A stretch of 22,573 nucleotides of DNA from Phycisphaerales bacterium (GTDB taxonomy: Bacteria > Planctomycetota > Phycisphaerae > Phycisphaerales > UBA1924). Below, one piece after another: positions 1-7,436 of this stretch. The stretch is from contig SLFH01000287.1 of the NCBI GenBank assembly GCA_007124345.1, positions 1-22,573 on the forward strand, given 5' to 3'. Position numbers and translations under genes: made by a program. Under the pieces are notes generated by a model, which made no database searches, was not told the origin of the DNA, and saw only the letters and a program-made list of their open reading frames with translations. How positions within the stretch are numbered: position 1 is the first letter of the stretch; every line of letters starts with the position of its first letter.

Positions 1-311
1 CGACCCGCGAGCGTCACCCCACCAACATGCACCTCTCGGTGCACCGCGCGATCTCGGTCCGCAACGAGCTTCGCTCGGCGGGCGTCACCGCCGAGAAGAT
101 GCGCGCCAGCGGCTGGGGCGAGCACCGCCCCATCGTCGCCAACAACCCCTCAGGCGGCACGGTGCAGAACCGGCGCGTCGAGATCTACCTGACCCGGGGC
201 GGATGGACCGGCCCCTCGGCGACCCCGGCGCTGGCGAGCCCCGAACGCCGCACCGAGCCGACGCGTCAGCAGCCGACGCGCACTCGCGACGACGCGGACA
301 TCGTCAAGTAA
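1..311 (+). CDS. OmpA/Pal-type C-terminal domain protein, 3' end only
   Basis: The 5' end lies outside the window; the reading frame is entered at base 3 and ends with TAA at 309-311. The visible part is the second half of an OmpA-like peptidoglycan-binding domain: a helix with VHRAISVRNEL, the GWGEHRPIVAN segment, and the family-typical NRRVEIYL strand that closes the domain. In this family the domain binds diaminopimelate in peptidoglycan in the periplasm and anchors an outer-membrane or motor protein to the wall. A low-complexity tail of about 35 residues rich in Pro, Thr and Arg follows. The N-terminal part, which would tell an OmpA porin from a Pal lipoprotein or a MotB-like stator, is missing, so no gene symbol is given. 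It converges on the minus-strand respiratory operon. Confidence 0.85.
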   Translation, partial: TRERHPTNMHLSVHRAISVRNELRSAGVTAEKMRASGWGEHRPIVANNPSGGTVQNRRVEIYLTRGGWTGPSATPALASPERRTEPTRQQPTRTRDDADIVK

Positions 312-338
312 GTCGACCAAAGACCAACGCGATCACCG

Positions 339-369
339 ACCGCCGCCTCCGGGCGGCGGTTTTCTTTTT
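339..369 (+). terminator. Rho-independent terminator of the OmpA-like gene
   Basis: A perfect 9-bp GC-rich stem (339-347 pairing with 352-360) with a 4-base loop is followed directly by a run of T interrupted by one C (360-369). The T tract lies on the plus strand only, so it ends transcription from the OmpA-like gene. It has no U tract for the converging minus-strand operon. Confidence 0.9.
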
Positions 370-395
370 GGAGGGGTGTGGGGAGAAGATGCGAT

Positions 396-1229
396 TCAGG
401 CGTTCTTCTTGTCACCCTTGCCCGGCCATTGGTCGGAGCGCCTTGGCGCAAGGCCGAAGCCGAGGGCGATCAGGAAGACGAGGCAGCTCCCGCCCGCCAG
501 CGCGAGCGGGAGGCGCGCCTCGACGAGCTGGCCCCGCGTGAACTCGGCGCTGGGGGGCTTGCCCCCCATCAGGTGCATCGCCGAGGCGTACTGCCATGTG
601 CTGGGCTGCAGCTCATTTCGCCGGCGCTCGGGGCGGGGCGCGCCGTCGCGCTCGGCCCGCTGGATGCGGCGCTGGAAGGCCCGCTCAGACTCGGGGAAGA
701 CGAGGCGTTCGTGATCGAACCCGCCCTCGGGATCGAACGTGAAGAAGTCGAACGACCAGTCGCTGCGGAAGACCTCGCCGAAGCTCTCGGGGTCTGCGCC
801 TGGACGCGGCACCTTGCGGACGGCGACGAGGTTGCCCTCGATCAGCCCGGCGTCCATGAACCGCCGGGTCTCCTCGGGGTCGAACCCCTCGTTCTCACGC
901 CAGAGCACGAAAACGAGCCAGTCGCGGTAGCGCTCCAGGCGGGGGAGTGTGACGCGGGCCGGGATGGTGACGGGGAGGGAGAGGGTCTCGTCGCCGTAGG
1001 TGACCACGACCTCGCCGGTCCCGTCCTCTCTGATGTTGTCGCCGGAGATCCCGACCCGTCGACCTGCGAACTCGAAAGCGGGCACATTGAGCACGAAGGT
1101 GTAGAAAATCTGCGGCGGCTGCTCGGTGTTGTAGCGGTCGATCTGGCGGAAGAGCGAGAAGCCCGAGAGAACGAAGACAACCAGCGCCGCGCCGGCGATC
1201 GAGAGAGGGATGAGTCGTCTTCGGTTCAT
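396..1229 (-). CDS. Unknown membrane-anchored protein at the end of the respiratory operon
   Basis: A 277-residue protein that I do not recognise. It has one N-terminal membrane segment (about residues 7-27), a hydrophilic region of about 215 residues, and a second membrane segment (about 243-263) followed by a short basic tail. The middle part probably faces the periplasm, with both ends in the cytoplasm. No cysteine pair, heme motif or metal site is obvious. The start is the ATG at 1227-1229, just before a basic hydrophobic stretch; the ribosome site is weak. It follows the oxidase subunit IV gene by 58 bases on the same strand and is the last gene of the operon, which suggests a role in assembly or stability of the oxidase or ACIII. 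That role is inferred from position only. Confidence 0.75.
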   Translation of the reverse strand: MNRRRLIPLSIAGAALVVFVLSGFSLFRQIDRYNTEQPPQIFYTFVLNVPAFEFAGRRVGISGDNIREDGTGEVVVTYGDETLSLPVTIPARVTLPRLERYRDWLVFVLWRENEGFDPEETRRFMDAGLIEGNLVAVRKVPRPGADPESFGEVFRSDWSFDFFTFDPEGGFDHERLVFPESERAFQRRIQRAERDGAPRPERRRNELQPSTWQYASAMHLMGGKPPSAEFTRGQLVEARLPLALAGGSCLVFLIALGFGLAPRRSDQWPGKGDKKNA

Positions 1230-1287
1230 GGTGGTCGTCGGGTTAGATCCCCCCAGACGCCGAGTTTGCGGCGGGCTTCGGCTGCGG

Positions 1288-2064
1288 TCAGTTGTTGGCG
1301 TCGCCCTCTTCGTCGTCTGGCGGGGCGAAGAGCCTGGGCGATGAGAGGTCGGTGACGCGGTTGGGGCTCGGGGCCGGGCGGTAGGCCTTTTTGTGCTCGT
1401 GGTAGCGTCGGAGGCGTTCGAAGACCTCCGGGCTGAGGCGCGAGCGGGCGACTTCGGGGTCGGACGAGAACTCGGTGATGGCGTCGGAGACTTCCTCGCG
1501 GGCGCGTCTGACGCGGCCTGTATCCTCGCCGTCGGGCCCGAGGACCGCGGTGAACCTCGGGTTGCCGTCCTGGTCGAAGGCGGAGCGTTCCAGGCCGAGG
1601 CCTCCGGTGCCGCCGGGGGTGTGCTGCCCGTCCTTCCACGAGTAGATGCGGTCGCGGTTGCCCATGTCGATGGAGGTGAAGCCGATGAAGAGGCCGAAGG
1701 TGAGCAGGCAGAAGAGGAGGATCATGGTGTTGAGCTTGGTGTCGTAGTAGAGCTGCATGAAGAAGGCGACGACGAGGATCGCCTTGATGGTGGCGATGGT
1801 CATCGCGACAGCGACATTGACCCACTGGGGGATGGTGATGCCCAGCTCTTCGGCGATGACAATCTCGGCCTGGGCCGAGCCGACGGTGAGCCCCGTCAGC
1901 AGGAGGAGCAGGGCGAGGATGGTGACGAGCATCCGCATCGAGAGGATGTGGTGCCCGTGCTCTTCGCCCTCGTGGAAGCCGTGCGGGTCGGCCGGATCGA
2001 AGCCCAGCTTTTCCTTGTCTGAGGTGGGGCTTCCGGCTGGGCCTTGGTGCTGCTGGTCGGCCAT
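1288..2064 (-). CDS. Cytochrome c oxidase subunit IV (prokaryotic type), with long C-terminal tail
   Basis: The protein has 258 residues. After a His-rich cytoplasmic-type N-terminus come three membrane segments (about residues 44-64, 80-107 and 114-136). The middle one carries the MTIATIKAILVVAFFMQL stretch typical of COX4_pro/CtaF/CoxD subunits. This small subunit helps stabilise the copper site of subunit I during assembly in related oxidases. Family members are usually near 100 residues; here about 120 extra residues follow the third helix, rich in Arg, Asp, Glu and Pro, and I recognise no domain in them. The gene lies 34 bases after ctaE, in the usual position for the fourth oxidase subunit. 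An AGGA about 10 bases before the ATG at 2064 fits a ribosome site. Confidence 0.85.
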   Translation of the reverse strand: MADQQHQGPAGSPTSDKEKLGFDPADPHGFHEGEEHGHHILSMRMLVTILALLLLLTGLTVGSAQAEIVIAEELGITIPQWVNVAVAMTIATIKAILVVAFFMQLYYDTKLNTMILLFCLLTFGLFIGFTSIDMGNRDRIYSWKDGQHTPGGTGGLGLERSAFDQDGNPRFTAVLGPDGEDTGRVRRAREEVSDAITEFSSDPEVARSRLSPEVFERLRRYHEHKKAYRPAPSPNRVTDLSSPRLFAPPDDEEGDANN

Positions 2065-2098
2065 GGCAGATGGTTCCTGTGGGTGCTGGCGTGCGGGT

Positions 2099-2809
2099 TC
2101 AGTGGATGAGGTAGAGCAGGGGGAAGAGGAAGATCCAGATCACATCGACAAGGTGCCAGTAGAGGCCGGCGACCTCGATGCCGGTGTAGTGCTTGGGCCC
2201 GTACCAGCCCTTGAACGACTTGAGCAGGATGACAAACAGCACCGCGGCGCCGATGAGCACATGGAGCGCGTGGATGCCGGTCGCGGAGTAGTAGAGGCTC
2301 CACCAGATGTGCTCGTTTGGGTCGGCCGCGAAGGGGTAGCTGAACCAGACGCCGGGGCGCTTGCCCTCGGCCCACTTGGGCGCGTACTCGAAGGTGAACT
2401 TGATGATCATGAAGAGCAACGCGCAGAACAGCGTGATGCTCAGGTTGATCTTCAGCAGGCCCTGCTGGTTGAGCTGGGCGTTGCGGATGCTCGCGGCGAC
2501 GGTGAACGACGAGATCAGCAGGATCACCGTGTTGAGGGCGCCCCAGTGCACATCGAGGTGGTGCGACCCGTTGGCGAACGCCTCGGGGTACCACATCCTG
2601 AAGACGGCGTAGGCGACGAAGATACCCGCGAACAGCAGGACCTCGGTCGTCAGGAAGAGCCACATGCCGATCTTGCAGGCGTCGAAATCCTCCGCGTGGC
2701 TGCGCCAGTGGTTCGCGAAAGGCTGGCGCTTCCACCTGGGCTCGGTGGAGAGCGCCGGGGACTGCGGGTTGTTCTGCGGCGGCTTGCCGCCGGTGTCGAT
2801 CGAGGTCAT
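2099..2809 (-). CDS. ctaE: Cytochrome c oxidase subunit III
   Basis: The protein has 236 residues and is a COX3 family member. A soluble N-terminus of about 60 residues leads into five membrane helices. Recognisable family features are KIGMWLFLTTEVLLFAGIF in the first helix, the VHWGALNTVILLISSFTV helix, a GIHALHVLIGA segment and the terminal WHLVDVIWIFLFPLLY. Subunit III contains no redox cofactor; in the family it binds lipid, stabilises subunit I and supports proton uptake to the D channel. The short, five-helix form is common in caa3 enzymes. The ATG at 2809 has a strong GGAGGGG ribosome site six bases upstream on the minus strand. The order ctaC-ctaD-ctaE-subunit IV is the classic oxidase order. 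Confidence 0.95.
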   Translation of the reverse strand: MTSIDTGGKPPQNNPQSPALSTEPRWKRQPFANHWRSHAEDFDACKIGMWLFLTTEVLLFAGIFVAYAVFRMWYPEAFANGSHHLDVHWGALNTVILLISSFTVAASIRNAQLNQQGLLKINLSITLFCALLFMIIKFTFEYAPKWAEGKRPGVWFSYPFAADPNEHIWWSLYYSATGIHALHVLIGAAVLFVILLKSFKGWYGPKHYTGIEVAGLYWHLVDVIWIFLFPLLYLIH

Positions 2810-2883
2810 CGGGCCCCCTCCGGGTGAGGCAGGGTCAGGCTCTTGTCGCGCCGGGCGCTGGGCCCGGAGTTGTCAAAGCCCCG

Positions 2884-2905
2884 GCCCGGGCTGGTCGGCC
2901 CGGGC
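2884..2905. other. GC hairpin between ctaD and ctaE
   Basis: Two copies of the self-complementary octamer GCCCGGGC (2884-2891 and 2898-2905) are separated by six bases and can form an 8-bp stem. The hairpin lies in the 107-base gap between ctaD and ctaE. There is no T tract after it on the minus strand, so it is more likely an RNA-stability or attenuation element than a full terminator. Confidence 0.5.
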
Positions 2906-2916
2906 GGGGAAGGGTG

Positions 2917-4725
2917 TCAGTGCGTGCGCTCGCCGGCGCGGAGCGGCTCGGGCATCGGGAACTCGGCCGGGTCGGTGTGCGGCGGCTGGACCGTGTCGAA
3001 GTCGTAGGGGCCGTGCTTGACGATCGGCTCGTGGTGGAAGTTGTGCTCGATGGGCGGGCTCTCGGTCTCCCACTCGAGGCTCAGGCCGCCCCACGGGTTC
3101 TCCGGGGCCTTGCGGCCGGCGACCAGCGAGTGGACGAAGACGCCCAGGTGCACCACGAAGCCGATCCCGAGGATCCACGACCCGATGGTCGAGAGCTGGT
3201 GGAGGAACTGGAACTCGTCGGGGTAGCTGGCGTAACGGCGCGGCATCCCGCGGGTGCCGAGGATGAACTGGGTGAAGAAGGTCAGGTTGAAGCCGATGAA
3301 GACGAGCACGCAGCCGAAGATCGCCCAGCGCTCGTTGTAGAGCTTTCCGAACATCTTGGGCCACCAGTGGTGGATGCCCCCGACGAAGGCGATGATCGTG
3401 CCGCCCATCATCACATAGTGAAAGTGGGCGACGACGAAGTAGCTGTCGTGCAGGTGCAGGTCGGTGGCGAGGGTGGCCAGGGGCAGGCCGGTGAGCCCCC
3501 CGATGGTGAACATGAACAGGAAGCTCAGGGCGTAGAGCATCGGGGTGTTGAAGGCGATCGAGCCCTTGTAGAGCGTGGCGACCCAGTTGAAGACCTTGAT
3601 GGCCGTCGGGATGGCCACGAGGAAGGTCAGGGCGCTGAAGATCATTGCCGCAAGCTCACCTGACGCGGTGAACATGTGGTGGCCCCAGACGAGGAACGAG
3701 ACGGCGGCGATGCCGAGCGTCGCGAACGCCATCGCGCGGTAGCCGAAGAGCTTCTTGCGGGCGTGGACGGGGATGATCTCGTTGATGATGCCGAAGGCGG
3801 GGATGATCATCACGTAGACGACCGGGTGGCTGTAGAACCAGAAGAAGTGCTGGTAGAGGACGGGGTCGCCGCCCATGCGCGGGTCGAAGATGCCGACATG
3901 GAAGACACGCTCGAAGATCAGCAAGAGCAGGGTGATGCCGATGACCGGGGTCGCCAGGACCTGGATGATCGCGGTGGCGTACATGGCCCAGACGAACAGG
4001 GGCATGTCGAACCAGCCCATGCCGGGCGCCCGGAGCTTGTGCACCGTGACGATGAAGTTCAGGCCCGTCAGGATCGAGCTGAAGCCCAATATGAACGCCG
4101 CGAGGATGACGAAGACCACGCGTAGATGGTCCGCGTCGGTCATCGTTGAGTAGGGCGTGTAGAAGGTCCAGCCCGTGTCTACACCCCCCATCACCACCGC
4201 CGCGACGGCGAAGATCGAGCCGAACACATAGATGTACCAGCTCATCAGATTCAGGCGTGGGAAGGCGACATCCTTCGCCCCGAGCATGAGTGGCAGGAAG
4301 AAGTTGCCCAGCGACGCCGGCACCGAGGGCACGATGACCATGAAGGTCATGATGATCCCGTGGAGGCTGAAGGCGCGGTTGTAGATGTTCATGCCCGCCG
4401 AGACGCCGCCCTCGGACTCGACGCCGGGGACGATGGGCGCGAGGTTGACGAGCACCTGGCCTGTGTAGCTGGTGACCGTTTCGCCCTCGACAACCTGCGT
4501 AACGACGCGGGTCGGCTCCCAGAGCTCCGCCCGGACGCCGAGGGCCGCCACGCCCCCGAGGAAGAACATGAACATGATGGCGAAGAGGTACATCACGCCG
4601 ATCTTTTTGTGATCGATCGTGGTGGCCCAGTTCCAGATGGTCGCCAGCGCTCCGCCGTGGGGCGTGAGGTAGCTGCCCTCGTGGTGGGCGTGCTGTCCTG
4701 CGTTGTGGGTGTCGATGGTGCTCAT
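2917..4725 (-). CDS. ctaD: Cytochrome c oxidase subunit I, A2-type heme-copper oxygen reductase
   Basis: This 602-residue subunit carries the catalytic heme a3-CuB centre that reduces oxygen to water and pumps protons. Visible ligands are H122 (SLHGIIM) and H436 for heme a, H434 for heme a3 (AHFHYV), and H300, H349 and H350 for CuB (WGHHMFT). Y304 is the expected cross-linked tyrosine. D152 (GAKDVAFPRLN) marks the D-channel entrance and K377 the K channel. The helix VI motif is FYSHPVVY: the usual channel glutamate is absent and the Tyr-Ser pair is present, which defines the A2 subtype known from Rhodothermus and Thermus caa3 enzymes. About 12 helices are predicted, with a soluble C-terminal tail of about 50 residues. 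The ATG at 4725 is followed by the family's IDHKKIGVMYL opening. Confidence 0.97.
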   Translation of the reverse strand: MSTIDTHNAGQHAHHEGSYLTPHGGALATIWNWATTIDHKKIGVMYLFAIMFMFFLGGVAALGVRAELWEPTRVVTQVVEGETVTSYTGQVLVNLAPIVPGVESEGGVSAGMNIYNRAFSLHGIIMTFMVIVPSVPASLGNFFLPLMLGAKDVAFPRLNLMSWYIYVFGSIFAVAAVVMGGVDTGWTFYTPYSTMTDADHLRVVFVILAAFILGFSSILTGLNFIVTVHKLRAPGMGWFDMPLFVWAMYATAIIQVLATPVIGITLLLLIFERVFHVGIFDPRMGGDPVLYQHFFWFYSHPVVYVMIIPAFGIINEIIPVHARKKLFGYRAMAFATLGIAAVSFLVWGHHMFTASGELAAMIFSALTFLVAIPTAIKVFNWVATLYKGSIAFNTPMLYALSFLFMFTIGGLTGLPLATLATDLHLHDSYFVVAHFHYVMMGGTIIAFVGGIHHWWPKMFGKLYNERWAIFGCVLVFIGFNLTFFTQFILGTRGMPRRYASYPDEFQFLHQLSTIGSWILGIGFVVHLGVFVHSLVAGRKAPENPWGGLSLEWETESPPIEHNFHHEPIVKHGPYDFDTVQPPHTDPAEFPMPEPLRAGERTH

Positions 4726-4769
4726 GGTGTGTTCACGCCCTCGTGTGGGTGTGGGTCGCTCCCCCCCCG

Positions 4770-4791
4770 CGGCCCCGGGAGGCCGGGGCCG
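4770..4791. other. GC hairpin between ctaC and ctaD
   Basis: A perfect 9-bp, all-GC stem (4770-4778 with 4783-4791) and a 4-base loop lie in the 79-base gap between the stop of ctaC and the start of ctaD. No T tract follows on the minus strand. It could block a 3' exonuclease or mark an RNA processing point that sets the ratio of ctaC to ctaD message; this is inference. Confidence 0.5.
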
Positions 4792-4804
4792 GACGCATCG
4801 GGTT

Positions 4805-5944
4805 TCAGTTCCCGCCGGTTTCCTCTTCTTCGTCTGGGAATCCGGCGGTCGGGTCGCCGCCCTGGTCGCTGATCGATCGCATGAAGGCGATCAGGGCCCG
4901 CATCTCTTCCTCGTTGATCTGGCCGAGGTAGGAATTCATGACATTCTGGTAGCCCGAGCGGATTTTGCGGCCGGGGTAGTAGATCGACTCGCGGGTGAAG
5001 TCGGCGTCGGCGAGGTGTGTCGAGCCGTCGGTGTATCTGTGCTCGTAGCCGTACCAATTCAGCCAGGTCGGGCCGGTGCCCGACGAGCCGTCAAGGCTGT
5101 GGCACGCGTTGCACCCGCGGAGGCTGTGAAGAAGCTTGCCCTTCTCGACGAGGCTGATGCCCTCGGGCCAGGGGTTTCTCAGGAAGTTTTCGTAGACCTC
5201 GCGTGGGACGACGCGGATGAGGCCGAGCATCTGGGAGTGCTGGTCGCCGCAGTACTCGGCGCAGTAGAGGATGTGTTCCTTGTTGGGGTAGCCCAGATCT
5301 GGGTTGTCCATGTCGCCGGGCTGGAGCTTGCTGGTGCGGAACCAGAAGCTGGTGCTGCGGTTGGGGAAGAGGTCCATTTTCGAACGGAAGTCGGGCACCC
5401 AGAAGCTGTGGATGACATCCTGGCTGGACATCTCCAGCAGGATCGGCGTGTCTTCGGGGAACATGAAGACCGGGACGCTGGACGCAGAGATCGTGCCCGG
5501 TGGGAGGGTCTCGGTCGAGGTGACGCCCCCGGGGTAGTAGAGGTTCCAGCCCCAGCGGTAGCCGATGAGGTCGAGGCGGACGGCGTCGGACGGGGCGATC
5601 ACCTGCTTGGCGTAGACGCGGAAGCCGACAAAGAAGAGGGAGATGAAGACGATCGAGGGGATGATCGTCCAGGTGATCTCCAGCGCGGTGTTGTGGCTCG
5701 GGCTGCGCGGGGGGGCGACGCCGGGGCGGCGCCGGTACTTGACGGCCCAGTAGAACGAGAGCGCCATCAGCCCGATGAAGACGAAGGTGCTGATCCAGAA
5801 GATGAACATGAACAGGCCTTCGACCCCGGCGGAGTAGGCCGCTTCCTGCGGGTCGCGCCCGAAGATGAAGCGGGCCACCGGGCCCTGCTGGGCCGGGAAG
5901 GTCGCGGCTCTCGCCGATTCGAACAGACCGAGAAACGGGTTCAT
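4805..5944 (-). CDS. ctaC: Cytochrome c oxidase subunit II with fused C-terminal cytochrome c domain (caa3 type)
   Basis: The protein has 379 residues. Two membrane helices (about 41-66 and 88-112) are followed by the cupredoxin domain with the full CuA ligand set: H179, C228, E230 (carbonyl), C232, H236 and M239 in the CAEYCGDQHSQM motif. A cytochrome c domain follows with a CNACH heme site (C278, C281, H282) and M336 as the probable axial ligand. The fused heme takes electrons from the partner complex and passes them to CuA, so no separate soluble cytochrome c is needed. Its start overlaps the stop of the SCO gene by four bases (ATGA at 5941-5944), so the copper-insertion factor and the copper subunit are probably translationally coupled. 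No lipobox or clear cleaved signal peptide is seen. Confidence 0.96.
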   Translation of the reverse strand: MNPFLGLFESARAATFPAQQGPVARFIFGRDPQEAAYSAGVEGLFMFIFWISTFVFIGLMALSFYWAVKYRRRPGVAPPRSPSHNTALEITWTIIPSIVFISLFFVGFRVYAKQVIAPSDAVRLDLIGYRWGWNLYYPGGVTSTETLPPGTISASSVPVFMFPEDTPILLEMSSQDVIHSFWVPDFRSKMDLFPNRSTSFWFRTSKLQPGDMDNPDLGYPNKEHILYCAEYCGDQHSQMLGLIRVVPREVYENFLRNPWPEGISLVEKGKLLHSLRGCNACHSLDGSSGTGPTWLNWYGYEHRYTDGSTHLADADFTRESIYYPGRKIRSGYQNVMNSYLGQINEEEMRALIAFMRSISDQGGDPTAGFPDEEEETGGN

Positions 5945-6900
5945 GCGCTGGGCCCCGTGAATCCGGGCGTCGGACGGTTGGCGGCGTTGGCGAGCCGGAC
6001 GGGGCCCGCCGACGCCGGGCGTCGACGCAGTCTTTCTTTCAGAAACATCACACCGATCAGCCCCCCGAGCAGCACGACGGTGCCGGCCCCGGCGAGGCGC
6101 ATCACCGCCATCGCCTCCATGTTGTAGGCCCCCGCGTCGGGGTCGAAGGTGAAGCAGGTGTGCACGAACCAGTCGATGAAGCCCCGCGCGATCCGCCCGT
6201 TGCTCGCCTCCAGCAGCGCCATGCGGAGCATCGGCCCGACCTTCTGGTCGGTCGTGTTGAAGCCGGGGAGGTAGCGGGTCACCACGCCCTCGGGGCTGAG
6301 CACGATCAGGGCCGAGGGGTGCGAGTACTCGCCGTTGACCAGCAACTTGTAGCGGAAGCCGACAGCGTCGGCCAGACGCCGGGCCTCGGCCTCGCCGGCG
6401 ACATGGAACATGATGCCGCGCCGGGTGTCCTCGTTAACGCGCCGGCCGTAGGTCAGCTCGTGGCGGACCAGCGCGTCGCGCTTGGCCTCCTGGGCCATTT
6501 TCTCGGTGTTGGTCGGGTCGAAGCTGACGACGAGGACGGTGTAGTCGACGCCGGGCTCGTAGGGGCACTCGCCGATGGTCTGCGAGAGGTTCTCAAGGAG
6601 CGCCGGGCACTGCAGCGGGCAGTCGTAGTAGACCAGCGAGAGGAGGACCGGCTTGCCCTTGTTGAAGTAGCTCGCCAGATCGACCGCCTCGCCGAGCTCG
6701 CTTCGGACGATGATCGGGAAGGGGACGCGGTTGCCCAGGCGGTCGTCCATGCCGACGCCGCGGGCGGCCTCGGGCAGTTCGTTGAGCACACCCTGCGCCG
6801 ACGCGGGACGCGCCGCAAGACAGACCGCCGCGACCGCGATGACCGCGAGGCATCCGTTGAGGCGTCTGGCGAGGCTGGATGTGAACGAACGCTTCTTCAT
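5941..6900 (-). CDS. SCO1/SenC/PrrC-type copper chaperone
   Basis: The 319-residue protein has an N-terminal signal sequence ending near ASAQ (residue 36), a thioredoxin-fold SCO domain, and a C-terminal membrane helix (about 268-290). The copper-binding CxxxC motif is C94-PLQ-C98 and the third ligand is H194 (GEYSHPSALIV). SCO proteins deliver copper or reducing power to the CuA site of oxidase subunit II, which fits its position directly upstream of ctaC with a four-base overlap. A further Cys near residue 250 (HTCFTFDP) is outside the usual core. SCO proteins are usually anchored at the N-terminus; here the anchor appears to be C-terminal, giving a periplasmic domain tethered from its end. 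The start is the ATG at 6900, 23 bases after the preceding stop. Confidence 0.93.
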   Translation of the reverse strand: MKKRSFTSSLARRLNGCLAVIAVAAVCLAARPASAQGVLNELPEAARGVGMDDRLGNRVPFPIIVRSELGEAVDLASYFNKGKPVLLSLVYYDCPLQCPALLENLSQTIGECPYEPGVDYTVLVVSFDPTNTEKMAQEAKRDALVRHELTYGRRVNEDTRRGIMFHVAGEAEARRLADAVGFRYKLLVNGEYSHPSALIVLSPEGVVTRYLPGFNTTDQKVGPMLRMALLEASNGRIARGFIDWFVHTCFTFDPDAGAYNMEAMAVMRLAGAGTVVLLGGLIGVMFLKERLRRRPASAGPVRLANAANRPTPGFTGPSA

Positions 6901-6923
6901 GGGGGCTCTGCCGCCGGAGGGCC

Positions 6924-7313
6924 TTAGTCCTGTCCTTCCGAGTACCGCTCGATCACGCGGTCGATCGCCAAGTCGAGGGGGACGCGGACGATCTCACGCT
7001 CTTGGTCCTCCCAGGCGTAGCCGGTGAGGGCCTGGCGTGCGCTCTCGCGGTAGGGGATCGAGATGTCGGTCCGCCAGTGTGTGGTTTCCTTGAGCTCGGC
7101 CTTCAGCGCGTTGGTGTGCTGGCTGAAGTAGAAGATGAGCGCGACCACGGTGACCGTCAGGCCCACGGTCATGATGCAGAAGACCAGGAAGAGCACACCG
7201 GCGTCGACCCGCGACGCGTGCTCCTCTTGGGGAGGCCCCTCTTCGGGTGTGTGGGTGTGCCACTCATCCGGCTCGGTGTGGTCCACCTCGAGATGTCTCG
7301 GTTCGTCGCTCAT
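6924..7313 (-). CDS. Small single-helix membrane protein between ACIII and oxidase genes, unknown function
   Basis: With the ATG at 7311-7313 the protein has 129 residues; a longer form would need a TTG at 7349 with no better ribosome site. It has a charged, His- and Glu-rich N-terminus, one membrane helix (about 37-63), and a C-terminal part with GYAWEDQEREIVRVPLDLAI (99-118). From memory, that segment resembles the tail of short membrane proteins found beside ACIII and SCO genes (a YGW-x-D ... VRIPI-x-x-A pattern), but I cannot check this here. The gene sits 23 bases before the SCO gene and after actF. Possible roles are an accessory subunit linking ACIII to the caa3 oxidase or an assembly factor. 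No metal or heme motif is present. Confidence 0.78.
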   Translation of the reverse strand: MSDEPRHLEVDHTEPDEWHTHTPEEGPPQEEHASRVDAGVLFLVFCIMTVGLTVTVVALIFYFSQHTNALKAELKETTHWRTDISIPYRESARQALTGYAWEDQEREIVRVPLDLAIDRVIERYSEGQD

Positions 7314-7381
7314 GGTGCTGCCCCATCCGGGCTTCGCCGGTCTTGCCAAACAGTATTCATTCTTTCCCGACAGAACAGAGC

Positions 7382-7404
7382 CGTCCGCGCCGCGTTTGCG
7401 GACG
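7382..7404. other. Hairpin between actF and the oxidase half of the operon
   Basis: A 7-bp perfect stem (7382-7388 with 7398-7404) lies 32 bases beyond the actF stop, in the 123-base gap that is the widest inside the operon. No T run follows on the minus strand. It may partly attenuate or process the transcript between the ACIII genes and the sco-cta genes. Confidence 0.4.
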
Positions 7405-7436
7405 ATGGCCGCCCAACGGATATTCGGACCCTGTAC

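Noticed and set aside
339..369. Terminator acting on both converging transcripts
   Set aside because: The T tract is only on the plus strand; the minus-strand RNA has no U run after the stem.
2871..2876. TTGACA on the minus strand before ctaE, as a promoter for the last oxidase genes
   Set aside because: The -10 position at 16 to 18 bases is GC only, and the genes are closely packed on one strand; chance match.
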